64,000 bases of DNA from Peptostreptococcaceae bacterium pGA-8 (lineage in GTDB: Bacteria; Bacillota; Clostridia; Peptostreptococcales; Anaerovoracaceae). Below are positions 10,139-19,360 of the stretch, one piece after another (positions within the stretch are counted from its first letter, which is position 1; each line of letters starts with the position of its first letter). Location of the stretch: NCBI GenBank assembly GCA_900112915.1, contig FONK01000001.1:1-64000 (forward strand), in the 5' to 3' direction. A program made the position numbers and the translations under genes. The notes under the pieces are model-generated. The model worked only from the letters and a program-made list of their open reading frames with translations, made no database searches and was not told the DNA's origin.

Positions 10139-10717
10139 ATGGCAATAAATTATGAAAATAAAAAATTTTTAGAAGAGCTTTTATTAAAAGCAGATGTTGC
10201 AGGTTCTGATTATTATTTCAAGATGGAGAAAGAAGTTTTTGTGCAAGCAATGGAAGGGGATGAAGATAAAGATTTTTATAAGGAATATCTAAAACAAAGA
10301 GAAGTTGGTTTTGAAGTGTATCAAAATCAGGTAAAGGAAGAGTTTAATCGGATTTTATCATCAGAAGAATTGCATTTTTGTGCCTCTGAATATAATTATG
10401 ATGGTGGAAATTTTTTGTTGGAGCAAGTTGTTTTACACCCTTTATGTGATATAGAAACTGTAAAACTTATTTATTGGTTTTTGTCACCAATTTACATCTA
10501 TGAAAAATATGGCAGTTTAGAAAATTGCCCAAAAGAAGATTATATTTGCTATGATGATTCAAGACTTTTAATGAAAATTGAAGAAAAAGTAAAAAATAAA
10601 GAGTTTCAAACAGGTCTTCGAGTAGAAAAAAATGCGTGTGTTATAGAAATGATAGAAGAAACAAATTTTTCTGTTGAACCTTTTGTGAATATTCCGGAAG
10701 ATTTGAGGAAAATATAA
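10139..10717 (+). CDS. DUF4274-like protein (orphan immunity-type)
   Basis: A 192-residue acidic protein. Residues about 85-125 (ELHFCASEYNYDGG, then LHPLCDIETVKLIYWFLSP) match the pattern of DUF4274, a small domain frequent among immunity proteins of polymorphic toxin systems. The start at 10139 is chosen because AAAGGA lies 10 bases upstream; an in-frame ATG at 10121 contains that site. The next gene is another immunity-type family (DUF2004), and no cognate toxin gene is visible. Role inferred from family context only. Confidence 0.6.
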   Translation: MAINYENKKFLEELLLKADVAGSDYYFKMEKEVFVQAMEGDEDKDFYKEYLKQREVGFEVYQNQVKEEFNRILSSEELHFCASEYNYDGGNFLLEQVVLHPLCDIETVKLIYWFLSPIYIYEKYGSLENCPKEDYICYDDSRLLMKIEEKVKNKEFQTGLRVEKNACVIEMIEETNFSVEPFVNIPEDLRKI

Positions 10718-10747
10718 ATTTTAATTTTAAATGAACGGGGAAATTTT

Positions 10748-11221
10748 ATGGAAAAAATCAATCATACTTTTTTTGGAGAATTGGATTTAGTAAAAGGATT
10801 GGAGAATGAAATTGATTTTGGTGATGACGTTATTGTACTTTGGGAAAAGGAGATAAATGAAATCAATATATCACTTTGGTACGATAAAGCGGCTGAAATT
10901 ACAATAAAAACTTTAGATGCTTTTACTAAGTTTATAACTGATTTTAAACAAAATGATGAAAAAGCTAGATTACAAATAGAAAAATACTTATCAGAAGATA
11001 ATGAATATATCGTTTTTCATAGGGAAGAGATAGAACTTGATTTGCCGGAAGATCCAAGAGAATTTGTCCAAAATATGAAAGTTAGGAATATAGGTCTCTG
11101 GACAGATGAGGAAAATACGATTATTGTAGACTATATGATTGCTCCGGGAGAAAGCGATCAGATACTAGCGGTAAGATTTAATGATAAGCTTGAATTTATG
11201 GATATTTCTTGGGAAAGTTAA
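10748..11221 (+). CDS. DUF2004-like protein (orphan immunity-type)
   Basis: A 157-residue acidic soluble protein. The central part (ISLWYDKAAEITIKTLDAF, then KARLQIEKYL) and the C-terminal strand pattern fit DUF2004, another family repeatedly found as antidotes in toxin-immunity arrays. It has a GGGG-type ribosome site and lies 30 bases after the DUF4274 gene, so the two may be one transcript. No toxin, VgrG/PAAR or LXG-type gene is nearby, so this looks like a left-over or collected immunity bank. Confidence 0.55.
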   Translation: MEKINHTFFGELDLVKGLENEIDFGDDVIVLWEKEINEINISLWYDKAAEITIKTLDAFTKFITDFKQNDEKARLQIEKYLSEDNEYIVFHREEIELDLPEDPREFVQNMKVRNIGLWTDEENTIIVDYMIAPGESDQILAVRFNDKLEFMDISWES

Positions 11222-11260
11222 ATTTTAAAATGGAGATGGATACTTGAGCCATCAGGTAAA

Positions 11261-11395
11261 ATGAAAAATTCAATTATATTCTCAGCAATAATAGATAAAT
11301 GGGGAGAAAATGGGTTAAGAGCTATAAATATTTTCTTTGGGAGTATATTAATAGTCTGCGGACTTGTACTTTTGATATTAGACACAAGATATTAA
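11261..11395 (+). CDS. Small membrane peptide, possibly a gene remnant
   Basis: 44 codons, one hydrophobic helix (INIFFGSILIVCGLVLLIL) near the C-terminus. No clear ribosome site before the ATG, so this may be the tail of a decayed membrane protein. Function unknown. Confidence 0.35.
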   Translation: MKNSIIFSAIIDKWGENGLRAINIFFGSILIVCGLVLLILDTRY

Positions 11396-11789
11396 AAACT
11401 AAAATCAGAAGACATACAAATAAAAATATGTAATAAAAAAAGAAGAGGTTTCAAAAATCCGGTTGCAGCTAGGGCGAAATTTTCACTATTAAAGTATAGG
11501 GGGAATTTCGCTCTTTCCTTTTTACATGCGCAATATTTAATATTATTTTTATTATATTGCCGCCCTTAATATTATTGCATTTCTTACATCTGAGGTATTT
11601 GAAAATATAAGAATGTTTGACGAACTGAAAGCGAAACCAACAATGCTTATTAAATAAATGGGCCTCATAAAGCTTTTAATTTTCAGCTTGAAATAATTCT
11701 AATTGACAAAGTGTAAATTGTTATGGTATTATAATAACAATAATAACAACAATAACAAAGATGACATCAATGGTTAAGGGAGAATAAAA
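11396..11789. other. Gene-free 394-bp stretch
   Basis: AT-rich sequence without a credible frame. It contains one terminator-like hairpin, GGGCGAAATT (11472-11481) pairing with AATTTCGCTC (11504-11513), followed by a T-rich run, and the promoter region of the GntR gene at its right end. Nothing else is recognised. Confidence 0.6.
11703..11738 (+). promoter_or_regulatory. Promoter and candidate operator of the GntR operon
   Basis: TTGACA (11703-11708), an 18-base spacer, then TATTAT (11727-11732), overlapping TATAAT (11730-11735). The imperfect palindrome GTTAT...ATAAC (11720-11724, 11734-11738) covers the -10, and a run of AATAAC/AACAAT units follows to 11759. This placement suits autoregulation by the GntR protein encoded next. 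Confidence 0.55.
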
Positions 11790-12167
11790 GTGAAATTACG
11801 AATTCATAATCATAGCGACATTCCAATATATCAGCAATTATATGAGCAAATAAAAAATAGTATTTTGTGTGGTGATTTATCTGAAAGAGATCAATTGCCC
11901 ACAATGAGATACTTGGCAAAAGAGCTTAGGATAAGCGTGGTTACAACAAAACGAGTTTACGATGAATTAGAAAAGGATGGGTTGATTTATTCTATCCAAG
12001 GTAAAGGAAGCTTTGTTGCAGCACGAAATAAAGAAATTGTTAGAGAAGAATATCTTCGAAAAGTTGAATCTAGTCTAATTGAGGCATTGAAATATAGAAT
12101 TTTGGCAGGCTTATCAATTGAAGAACTAAAATCAATGATCGATATTCTGGAGGTAACAGATGAATAG
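11790..12167 (+). CDS. GntR family (YtrA subfamily) transcription regulator
   Basis: A 125-residue protein: winged-helix GntR domain at residues 10-75 (IYQQLYEQIKNSILCGDL, then LPTMRYLAKELRISVVTTKR) and only a short C-terminal dimerisation helix. This is the YtrA type that controls ABC transporter operons and responds to cell-wall-active compounds. The stop overlaps the next ABC gene by eight bases, so it heads a GntR-ABC-permease operon and probably represses it. Confidence 0.88.
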   Translation: MKLRIHNHSDIPIYQQLYEQIKNSILCGDLSERDQLPTMRYLAKELRISVVTTKRVYDELEKDGLIYSIQGKGSFVAARNKEIVREEYLRKVESSLIEALKYRILAGLSIEELKSMIDILEVTDE

Positions 12168-13002
12168 TATTAGAATAAAAGAATTAAGAAAAAATTACGA
12201 TAAATTTTCTGTAGACATTGATGATTTGACGATTCCCTCAGGCTGTATAGTTGGAATAATAGGGATAAACGGTTCAGGTAAAACAAGTTTATTAAAAATC
12301 CTATCAGGAATAACAAAATTTGATTTTGGATATGTTGAATTGTTTGGAACGAAGCTAGATGGTTTGCAGATTAGAGAATTACAAAAGATAGCTAGCGTTT
12401 TTGAAGATATAAATTTCCCCGGCAATATGACAATCAGACAGGTGGAAAAATACTGTTCTATGACTTTCATTGAATGGGATAATGATAAATTTGATCTTTT
12501 ATTGGCTGAATTTAGAATTGAAAGAAATATAAAAATTATATCTCTTTCAAAGGGAATGAGGTCAAAGTTACTCTTATCAATTGCACTAAGTCATAATCCT
12601 AACTTACTATTACTGGATGAGACGCTGAGCGGTTTAGATCCTATTGCAAAAGATGTAGTTCTAAAAAAATTGTCTGCATTTATAGAAAATGAAAATAATA
12701 CAGTTATCATATCTTCAAATAATGTGAACGATTTTCAAAATAAAGTAGACTATATTTTGCTTATTAGCCAAGGAAAAGTTAGATTTTTTGAATCTTGCGA
12801 ACGACTTCTAGAAAACTTTATGATATGCGACTATGACGAACTTATAAGTGTTTGTGGATATAAAAACAGTCTTCAAGGCGTTCGTTCAAATGCTTTTTCT
12901 AAAGAAGCTTTAGTCGATGTAAACAAGCTTGAAGGATACAAAAACTTATCAATGAGACCTGCCACAATAGAAGAAATCTTGATTTTCATGGAGGAGCAGT
13001 AG
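12160..13002 (+). CDS. ABC transporter ATP-binding protein
   Basis: A 280-residue ATPase: Walker A GINGSGKTS near residue 37, signature LSKGMRSKL near 130, Walker B LLLLDETLSGLD near 148. The GMRS-type signature and C-terminal extension resemble YtrB/BcrA-like ATPases coupled to small permeases. It is translationally coupled to the GntR gene before it and lies one base before the permease. The substrate is unknown; peptide antibiotic or lipid-II-binding compound export is likely from family context. Confidence 0.88.
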   Translation: MNSIRIKELRKNYDKFSVDIDDLTIPSGCIVGIIGINGSGKTSLLKILSGITKFDFGYVELFGTKLDGLQIRELQKIASVFEDINFPGNMTIRQVEKYCSMTFIEWDNDKFDLLLAEFRIERNIKIISLSKGMRSKLLLSIALSHNPNLLLLDETLSGLDPIAKDVVLKKLSAFIENENNTVIISSNNVNDFQNKVDYILLISQGKVRFFESCERLLENFMICDYDELISVCGYKNSLQGVRSNAFSKEALVDVNKLEGYKNLSMRPATIEEILIFMEEQ

Positions 13003-13003
13003 G

Positions 13004-13681
13004 ATGATACAAGGAATTCTATACAAAAATTTTATAGTGTTGAGGAAATATTATATTTGGTTATTAGTCGGACTTACAATAATTTACTTCGTTTTGTCGG
13101 GGAATTTGGTAATTCTTACAACTCCATTTGTATTACTCATTTTCCAAGGAATTTGTATGAGCAGTATTTTCCAAGTGGATGATGACTCGAAGTTTAAAGA
13201 ACTAATATATTCTTCAGTCGGAGAACAAAAGTATATTCGCAGTCTTTATATTATGGCAGTATTCAATATGGGCATAAGCATATTAGCTATGTTATTTATT
13301 ATGCTTTCTTACCATGTTTCTCATAATATAATTCTTTTGTTTTTGGGCTTTTTTACAGCCATATGCTCATTGATTTGGGCATTTCAAATTCCACTTTCTT
13401 ATAAAGGCGGGACTTCTACATTTAGAATAATTGAATTTTTGTTTATTATAGGGATAATTGTATTTTTAGGTGGATTTGCAAGTCAGTATTTTGGTGTCGT
13501 GTTAGATACCATAATTAAATTTGAACCTGTAGAGTGGAATAGACGGTTAGGAATTAACTTTGCACCAATCAGTGAATTTTTATTATTGATTTTTTCGGTA
13601 TTTGTGCTTGTCATTTCAAGATTTGCTTTGATTAAAGTAATTGAAAAAGGAAGTGAGAATAATGTTGAAAAATTTAATTAA
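13004..13681 (+). CDS. ABC-2-type permease
   Basis: A 225-residue protein with about six membrane helices and little soluble sequence. It is the membrane partner of the preceding ATPase. Its end overlaps the next gene by 20 bases, so the first ABC pair and the bacteriocin-type genes behind it form one transcript. No substrate motif can be read. Confidence 0.8.
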   Translation: MIQGILYKNFIVLRKYYIWLLVGLTIIYFVLSGNLVILTTPFVLLIFQGICMSSIFQVDDDSKFKELIYSSVGEQKYIRSLYIMAVFNMGISILAMLFIMLSYHVSHNIILLFLGFFTAICSLIWAFQIPLSYKGGTSTFRIIEFLFIIGIIVFLGGFASQYFGVVLDTIIKFEPVEWNRRLGINFAPISEFLLLIFSVFVLVISRFALIKVIEKGSENNVEKFN

Positions 13682-15665
13682 AATAGTTTCTGCTATACTA
13701 ATTATATTTAGCATGATCACATTGATGCAATATTTTCAAGTCAAGGAACAAAAATATCCATTCAATACGAATATAAGTATAGAGCTTGATGTGGCAGAGA
13801 AAAGCGGTAGTAAAGCAGAAAAAATACAAAGCCTTAATAATCTTGTATCCAAACATAAAGTTGTATTTATTAAATCTATGGCAGATTTAAAAGATTATGA
13901 GCATAAAAGGGATATTATTTACTTTGGTGATACAAAATTAAAAGAAATTAATCCTATTGTTGAAAACAATAAAATATATTGGCTTGGGGGACAGTTATCG
14001 GGCTCATTGATATCATCAGAAGAAATCGGCGAACGAAATTTATCTGGAACCTATACTCATAATGGAGATCAATCATTCTGTTATGCGCTACAAGAGTGGG
14101 CAAAAGAAAATAATGTTTTGATTAAAGAGAATCAAAAAGATTCTGTATTTGAAACAGCGTATAAATTTATTTTTGCTAACGGCTTTGGAAATGGGATGCT
14201 AACAGCATCAATTCTATTGGTTACTTTGTTCTTATTATGGTTTGTGATGAATGCAAAATCTAGAGGAATTCGTTTTATAGCAGGGAAGAGTATAAGACGA
14301 ATTCATTATGAGGATACACTAGAAATCACTAAATCTGTTTTTGGGGGCGAAATAGTAGGTTCACTAATAGTGATTATATTTCTTTTAAGTAGACAGAGCC
14401 TCGCTTTAACAGTTTCTATGTTGCTACCGTTTTTTCTTTGTTTCATGATTGTTTTATTGGTATCGATGATGAGCATATACATGCTTTCAATTTTTTCTGC
14501 ACCAAAGGCAAGGCATATCGCTGAGAGGAAAGCGCCTCTTAAAACCTTTGCTAACATAAGTAAGATAAATAGATTTGTTGCTATGCTAATCGCTTTCATT
14601 GTACTTCCAACAACAATTCAAGGAATAATATTAACAAAAAATCTACTGGAGAAACAGGATGTTTGGAATGAGAATAATGAAATGGTTAGTATATCGATTA
14701 GTGACTATGATGCAATGGTCACAGATGAGATGTTAGCAGAAACAGAAAAAATTTTTAACGATGCTTATAGCTCAAATATATTAACAGTCTCTTATGTTTT
14801 AGATAAAGGAATCAACTTTAGTTCAAAGGAGTTGGGTGGCTACGATCATATTGTCATTGTAAATTCATCTTGGCTTAATATAATACATGTTGGAATAAAC
14901 CAAGAAAAAGAAAATGGTAAATTAAAAAAAATCGAATATGAAAAACTTGATAAACCTCTAAGGGAATCTTTAGAATCACAGTTGCAGACTCTTATAAAGA
15001 GTAAAGAAATAAAGCAGGCGAGAATGGAGTTTTATGAGTATCAAGGGAAAAATTTTATTGCCCTACCTCCGGGAATTGGAGTAGGAGAATCTGCAATAAA
15101 AGCAAAAAATCCACTTGTAATAGTTGCGGCAAATCCGGTTGAAGTGTTTAAAACAAATGGATTTATATTGGATGCATCAACTACCGGAAATGTTCTATTC
15201 AATGATGCCCAAAAACTAAAAAACATTATTTCTGAATCGAAAGTTAAACCATTTGTGACTTCTGTGGACTATGTAGCAGAAGAGTCCCTTGAAATGGCAC
15301 AGAAGTTTAGTAAGCAAATTATAGCCTATATAATATCCAGCATTGTTGTATTTGCTTCAATATTTTTTATGATTGCTTTAAATGGTGAGATTTGGAGTCT
15401 AAAGAACAAAAAAAGGATATTTACTTTGCATACTTCAGGAATAAACTTTACGAAGATTATTTCAGAGCCTATGATAAAGGAGATTTATTTTGCGATTACA
15501 ACTGTGATCTTTGGATCGGCAATCGCATATTTTTTACACCACACGGATACAATGGTATTATTGTCCGTAATACTTATAATATTACTTTTGCAATTGATCT
15601 TTGGAGCGCTTACCTATAAAACCTGTTCAGAGAAGATGTTCAGAGAAATGATTCATAGAAACTAA
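13662..15665 (+). CDS. Bacteriocin-associated integral membrane protein (lactococcin 972 type)
   Basis: A 667-residue protein with an N-terminal membrane helix, a large outer region, a central group of helices (about residues 180-320), a second outer domain and a C-terminal helix group. This resembles the putative immunity/export permeases of the lactococcin 972 group. Start at the ATG at 13662, with AAGGAAG upstream; a TTG at 13641 is less likely. It lies 16 bases before an ABC ATPase of the same group. No lactococcin 972-like precursor precedes it, so its client peptide is unknown; a FtsX/MacB-like role is possible. Confidence 0.75.
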   Translation: MLKNLIKIVSAILIIFSMITLMQYFQVKEQKYPFNTNISIELDVAEKSGSKAEKIQSLNNLVSKHKVVFIKSMADLKDYEHKRDIIYFGDTKLKEINPIVENNKIYWLGGQLSGSLISSEEIGERNLSGTYTHNGDQSFCYALQEWAKENNVLIKENQKDSVFETAYKFIFANGFGNGMLTASILLVTLFLLWFVMNAKSRGIRFIAGKSIRRIHYEDTLEITKSVFGGEIVGSLIVIIFLLSRQSLALTVSMLLPFFLCFMIVLLVSMMSIYMLSIFSAPKARHIAERKAPLKTFANISKINRFVAMLIAFIVLPTTIQGIILTKNLLEKQDVWNENNEMVSISISDYDAMVTDEMLAETEKIFNDAYSSNILTVSYVLDKGINFSSKELGGYDHIVIVNSSWLNIIHVGINQEKENGKLKKIEYEKLDKPLRESLESQLQTLIKSKEIKQARMEFYEYQGKNFIALPPGIGVGESAIKAKNPLVIVAANPVEVFKTNGFILDASTTGNVLFNDAQKLKNIISESKVKPFVTSVDYVAEESLEMAQKFSKQIIAYIISSIVVFASIFFMIALNGEIWSLKNKKRIFTLHTSGINFTKIISEPMIKEIYFAITTVIFGSAIAYFLHHTDTMVLLSVILIILLLQLIFGALTYKTCSEKMFREMIHRN

Positions 15666-15681
15666 GAGAGGAAATAAGAAA

Positions 15682-16317
15682 ATGAATATTACTACAAACA
15701 AAATAGCGGTATCAATTAAAGATAAAACTATATTTGAAAATATTAACATCGCTTTAGAAGGTAACAAGCTTATCGCTATAACAGGAAAATCAGGCTGTGG
15801 AAAAACAACCTTGCTAAACTGTTTAGGTCTTATACAAGAAATCGGTAAAGGCAGCATTTTCATTGACGGGAAAAATACCGGCATATGGAAGGATAAAGAT
15901 AAAACAAAGTTTTGGCATGAATCAGCAAGCTTTATATATCAAGATTATGGAATAATAGACAATGAATCAGTTTTTTATAACATTACTCTTTCTAAGGATA
16001 GAAGAACTTATAAGGAATCAGAAAAAATATTGAGCCTTGTCGGTTTGGAGGGTAGGGGGAAAGATCAAGCCTCTGTATTATCAGGAGGAGAAAAACAAAG
16101 ATTGGGTATTGCTAGAGCTATATATAAAAAGGCAAAAGTAATTTTTGCAGATGAACCAACAGCATCTTTAGATACCAAAAATAGAGAGATGGTTGTTGAA
16201 TTATTAAAAAGCAGAAGAGATTCGGGAACGCTGATTATACTAGCCACTCATGATGACAGGCTAATTGCAGAATGTGATGAAATCGTCGATATGGAGTTGA
16301 TAAAAAATAGAATTTAA
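15682..16317 (+). CDS. ABC ATPase, bacteriocin export (lactococcin 972) type
   Basis: A 211-residue ATPase of the LolD/MacB class: Walker A GKSGCGKTT near residue 36, Q-loop near 88, signature LSGGEKQRLGIARA near 133, Walker B VIFADEPTASLD near 155, H-loop ATHDD near 190. It works with the large membrane protein before it, probably as a mechanotransmission pump or resistance unit rather than a classical exporter. It is the last gene of the operon. Confidence 0.85.
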   Translation: MNITTNKIAVSIKDKTIFENINIALEGNKLIAITGKSGCGKTTLLNCLGLIQEIGKGSIFIDGKNTGIWKDKDKTKFWHESASFIYQDYGIIDNESVFYNITLSKDRRTYKESEKILSLVGLEGRGKDQASVLSGGEKQRLGIARAIYKKAKVIFADEPTASLDTKNREMVVELLKSRRDSGTLIILATHDDRLIAECDEIVDMELIKNRI

Positions 16318-16626
16318 TTATAAACATAAATGATGATAGATGCCAACTTGAAACAATCATAAAGTCACTACACGGGTAAAGTGATAAGATACTCGGAGTA
16401 TTCGAAGCAAACAATCAAGAGCATCTGCAAAAAGAAATATGACTGGAGTGTTTTTGAAAACGAAAGACCAATTATGGATGGTGCCACCGGTACACAGAAT
16501 GTCATCAAACAAATCGGTAGGCTTGGGGCGGTAATCTAATCTGTCAACCAAAAAGTCTGTAAAAACTTGACACCATCTAATCGTGATGAAGCGTTTGAGT
16601 TTTAAGTTGAATTATGTTCTATTTTC
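16318..16626. other. Gene-free 309-bp stretch with a decayed reading frame
   Basis: A short open stretch at about 16380-16540 reads IRYSEYSKQTIKSICKKKYD then WSVFENERPIMDGATGTQNV without a start or ribosome site. It looks like a fragment of a larger lost gene, family not recognised. No strong terminator or repeat is seen. Confidence 0.4.
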
Positions 16627-16896
16627 TCATATTACGTTTTTGATGTAGAATACTATTAATGATAGTATGGGAATAGTAAAAACTATTATGATCTTTGATT
16701 CTAGCTCCTTGAAAGCTTTCAATAAATACTTCGAAAACAATATTACTGCATCCACTATCATTGCTAATAGCATACCGTAGACTATGTAGGGACTAACATG
16801 CATATTGAAATGCAATATGTATACTGTGATACCTATGAGATACAATATGATGTTTATTACAATAGTCTTTTTCGCTGTAGATGAAATGCTATTCAT
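16627..16896 (-). CDS. Small three-helix membrane protein
   Basis: 89 residues with three hydrophobic helices (about 11-30, 37-57, 69-86). It begins four bases after the stop of the secreted 177-residue protein on the same strand, so the two are translated together. Size, topology and position fit a self-immunity protein for a secreted peptide. This is an inference; no family is recognised. Confidence 0.55.
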   Translation of the reverse strand: MNSISSTAKKTIVINIILYLIGITVYILHFNMHVSPYIVYGMLLAMIVDAVILFSKYLLKAFKELESKIIIVFTIPILSLIVFYIKNVI

Positions 16897-16900
16897 AATA

Positions 16901-17434
16901 CTAATATGCCTTTACGGAAGACAATTTCCATACATGGAACCAGCTTCCTGTTTGTACTTTTTGTGTACAACTAAAGGTGGATACTATCTTTACGTAAGAG
17001 TCGGTGGTATTGTCCAGTATTCTCACGCAATCATTTGCTACTGAAGGCACAAATGGAGTAGCGAGTCCCATGGCTAATCCAAGCGAAATTGAAAAGACTC
17101 CAACGAATGAACCTGCTAACATGCTCCTAATATTGACTTCTAAGCTGCTACTCTTACGCCAACTTTGGAGTGTGGCACGACTGACTTTAGAAGTAATGGT
17201 TTTTGAGCGAGAAGGACATTTGCCACTACCTGGTGGAATATCAGTTTTTGACATAGTGACAACATATAAATCTCCGTCCTCAACATACGATGTCAGAATA
17301 ACTTCCCCATCGAAATCACTAGATTCGATTACGGTGTCTGTAGGCGTATCGCTTGCATAAATAGACATTGGTGTCATAATCGCAAATATGAGCAAGCTTA
17401 GTATGCATACAATACTTGTGAATGATTTTTTCAT
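16901..17434 (-). CDS. Secreted protein of unknown function, bacteriocin candidate
   Basis: 177 residues. A clear signal peptide (MKKSFTSIVCILSLLIFAIM, likely cleaved after YAS) is followed by an acidic linker, a basic segment with one Cys, a glycine-rich hydrophobic stretch (residues about 104-130: SMLAGSFVGVFSISLGLAMG) and a tail with two further Cys and a Trp-rich end (GSWFHVWKL). It converges on the lactococcin-972-type ABC genes and is coupled to a three-helix membrane protein. It lacks the usual lactococcin 972 sequence. A membrane-active secreted peptide is possible but unproved. Confidence 0.55.
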   Translation of the reverse strand: MKKSFTSIVCILSLLIFAIMTPMSIYASDTPTDTVIESSDFDGEVILTSYVEDGDLYVVTMSKTDIPPGSGKCPSRSKTITSKVSRATLQSWRKSSSLEVNIRSMLAGSFVGVFSISLGLAMGLATPFVPSVANDCVRILDNTTDSYVKIVSTFSCTQKVQTGSWFHVWKLSSVKAY

Positions 17435-17659
17435 ATCTAATTCCTTTTTTTTATGTCAAAACGACGGTTAACTCAATTCCATTTTATCGAGTAAGGCTGG
17501 AAAAACAAGACTTGTATTTCTATCACCTTTATGATAAAGCTAAAGAATATTGAGAATATTAAAAATATAGGTTTCTGCTAACTTCGTGCCAGCTGTAAAA
17601 AACGATAATGTTAACGAAAATATGATTCTAAGACTCGTGCCCACAAATAATTTATGTTT

Positions 17660-18298
17660 TTATTTTCCCATTTCCATCCAATATGGCATGCCGGGAGTTT
17701 TGCCTTTTTCTAATGGAATTTCTACATCGGTTCTACCTGCACCATATAGAGCTTTATGCCATTTCATGATAGATTCTACCGGGATTTTATTTGCATTAAT
17801 TAAGAGTGCTTGCCATCTCATTCCACATGTAGCCATTTCATATGCCGGAATGAATCCGTTTCTCTTGTAAAAATTAATTCTACGAACTCTAATATTATTT
17901 TCATTTTCTGAATCACCTTCTACAGGCAATTCCGATTCGGTAACAATAGGAGTGTTCAAATCTTTTAAATGCTTTAATATCTGTGCGCCAATCCCACCAT
18001 TTCTTAATTTTGCACTTACACCAAGATAATCTAATAGAATTAATGGTACATGGGAAGATTTCCAGAGACTTGCATATCCAAGTAAATGATTGCCCTCAAA
18101 AATACCCCAAACTTCGTATTTATTCTCTTTGATGAGGGTGATAATATCCTGAAATGGTTTTCTCTCATTTTCTACAAAGGCTTCTGAGAATTCAATGTTG
18201 TACCAATATTCCAATTCTGAAAAATTCATTTTTCTAAAAACTCTTTTTTGATCAGTAGTCATACTATACCTCATGCCGTACATCGTACTATACTCCAT
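17660..18298 (-). CDS. GNAT family N-acetyltransferase
   Basis: A 212-residue protein. The acetyl-CoA-binding segment LRNGGIGAQILKHLK (about residues 97-111) is the Q/RxxGxG/A signature of GNAT enzymes, followed by FYKRNGFIPAYEM, the usual strand-helix near the acceptor site. The substrate is unknown. Start uncertain: ATGs at 18298 and 18265 both have weak purine-rich sites. It is a single gene between the bacteriocin-like pair and a divergent small membrane gene. Confidence 0.8.
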   Translation of the reverse strand: MEYSTMYGMRYSMTTDQKRVFRKMNFSELEYWYNIEFSEAFVENERKPFQDIITLIKENKYEVWGIFEGNHLLGYASLWKSSHVPLILLDYLGVSAKLRNGGIGAQILKHLKDLNTPIVTESELPVEGDSENENNIRVRRINFYKRNGFIPAYEMATCGMRWQALLINANKIPVESIMKWHKALYGAGRTDVEIPLEKGKTPGMPYWMEMGK

Positions 18299-18423
18299 AA
18301 GTTTTATCCTAAATAGCTGCTTTTATATTACAAGCATTTTAACATAGAGTTACCTTATTTACAATTTTTTGCGTTTAACTGTATTACCAATTCGTCAAAA
18401 TGATATGCCTAGAGAGTTTACAA

Positions 18424-18452
18424 TTGCATTATGCAAGTTATAGGATTACAAT
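18424..18452 (+). promoter_or_regulatory. Sigma-A-type promoter
   Basis: TTGCAT (18424-18429), 17-base spacer, TACAAT (18447-18452), 42 bases before the next start. Confidence 0.55.
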
Positions 18453-18493
18453 GATATTAGAATAAGTGGGAGCTTTGCAAGGAGGATGTACTA

Positions 18494-18715
18494 ATGTTAA
18501 TTTTAAAAATAGTCTTGATATTAGCGGGATTGGGGTTCACTTTATTCGGATATTTTATTCTCTTCAAGAAAAAGTATCATTTAATAAATGGATTTACAGA
18601 GGAGTATAAGGCCGGCATAAAAGACGAGTTTTATGCAAGAAGAGTGGGTAAGGTTGAATTGATGCTTGGGATTGTGCTGTTAAGTGCAGGAGTTTTGCTG
18701 ACGGTTTTTAAATAA
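18494..18715 (+). CDS. DUF3784-like small membrane protein
   Basis: 73 residues with two membrane helices (about 4-24 and 53-71) and the loop KKKYHLINGF characteristic of DUF3784 proteins. AAGGAGG lies ten bases upstream. Function unknown; such proteins are widespread in Bacillota membranes. Monocistronic with its own promoter. Confidence 0.7.
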   Translation: MLILKIVLILAGLGFTLFGYFILFKKKYHLINGFTEEYKAGIKDEFYARRVGKVELMLGIVLLSAGVLLTVFK

Positions 18716-18798
18716 AAGAGTAGAATTATAGTTGAACTTGTAAACTGAAAGTCACCACTAGGAATTTACCAATAAATGCAGACTGACTTTCAATGCTC

Positions 18799-19335
18799 TC
18801 AAAACTTTAACGGTTCATAATCAGTAAGCTTCGCCAAAAAACCCCTCTCGGTTAGGCGCTCTTGAATTAAGTTGAGGATTTCCACCGACGGAGCCTCAAT
18901 AGTGTGATAGTGATAGCCGGATGTGGCACTTGAAAGTAGCCTTGATTTGCCTGTTTTGATGCAGGATATGTACTGCTGCACATCAAGTCTTGATGCCAGA
19001 TTAAGGGGAGCCTTAATTATCCCATAGATTTTATGGTAGATAAATATATCCCTTACCTTAGCGCCATGGTCGACGAAAAGATAAAGCTCCTCTTCTGTTT
19101 GTTCTTCGCTGTGTTTAACCTTGAAAACTCTAATGCATGCCGGTTCATTTGTCATCAAAATATAACCTCGGCTAGTTGAAATAATATCATGTCCGGCAGC
19201 TCTCAAAAGAGCGATATCCTGAACTATAACCTGCCGACTGACAGCCAGCTTGGAGGCAAGGACTGTACCGGATAGTGGATTGGAGCTTGATGTTATAAGT
19301 GTTAGAAGCTCATGCCTTCTAGCTTCACCGTTCAT
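18799..19335 (-). CDS. niaR: Niacin-responsive repressor of NAD synthesis
   Basis: A 178-residue protein: N-terminal HTH_11 winged helix (residues 5-58) and a C-terminal 3H domain (about 75-175) whose conserved histidines appear in FVDHG, IYHKIYG and GYHYHTIE. This is the NiaR/YrxA design: niacin binds the 3H domain and increases repression of NAD genes. It is the third gene of the leftward nadB-nadC-niaR unit, so it controls its own operon. It begins 25 bases after the nadC stop. Confidence 0.9.
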   Translation of the reverse strand: MNGEARRHELLTLITSSSNPLSGTVLASKLAVSRQVIVQDIALLRAAGHDIISTSRGYILMTNEPACIRVFKVKHSEEQTEEELYLFVDHGAKVRDIFIYHKIYGIIKAPLNLASRLDVQQYISCIKTGKSRLLSSATSGYHYHTIEAPSVEILNLIQERLTERGFLAKLTDYEPLKF

Positions 19336-19360
19336 AGTTTTACAACCTCATTTCTAAGAA

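Noticed and set aside
11731-11759. AATAAC/AACAAT run as a microsatellite or CRISPR-like repeat
   Set aside because: Short imperfect triplet run in a promoter leader; more likely regulatory or simple low complexity.
13641-13664. TTG at 13641 as start of the large bacteriocin-associated membrane protein
   Set aside because: The ribosome site AAGGAAG lies inside that extension and is correctly spaced for ATG at 13662.
16339-16551. Short frames on both strands as a gene
   Set aside because: No start with ribosome site, no recognisable domain; treated as a decayed remnant.
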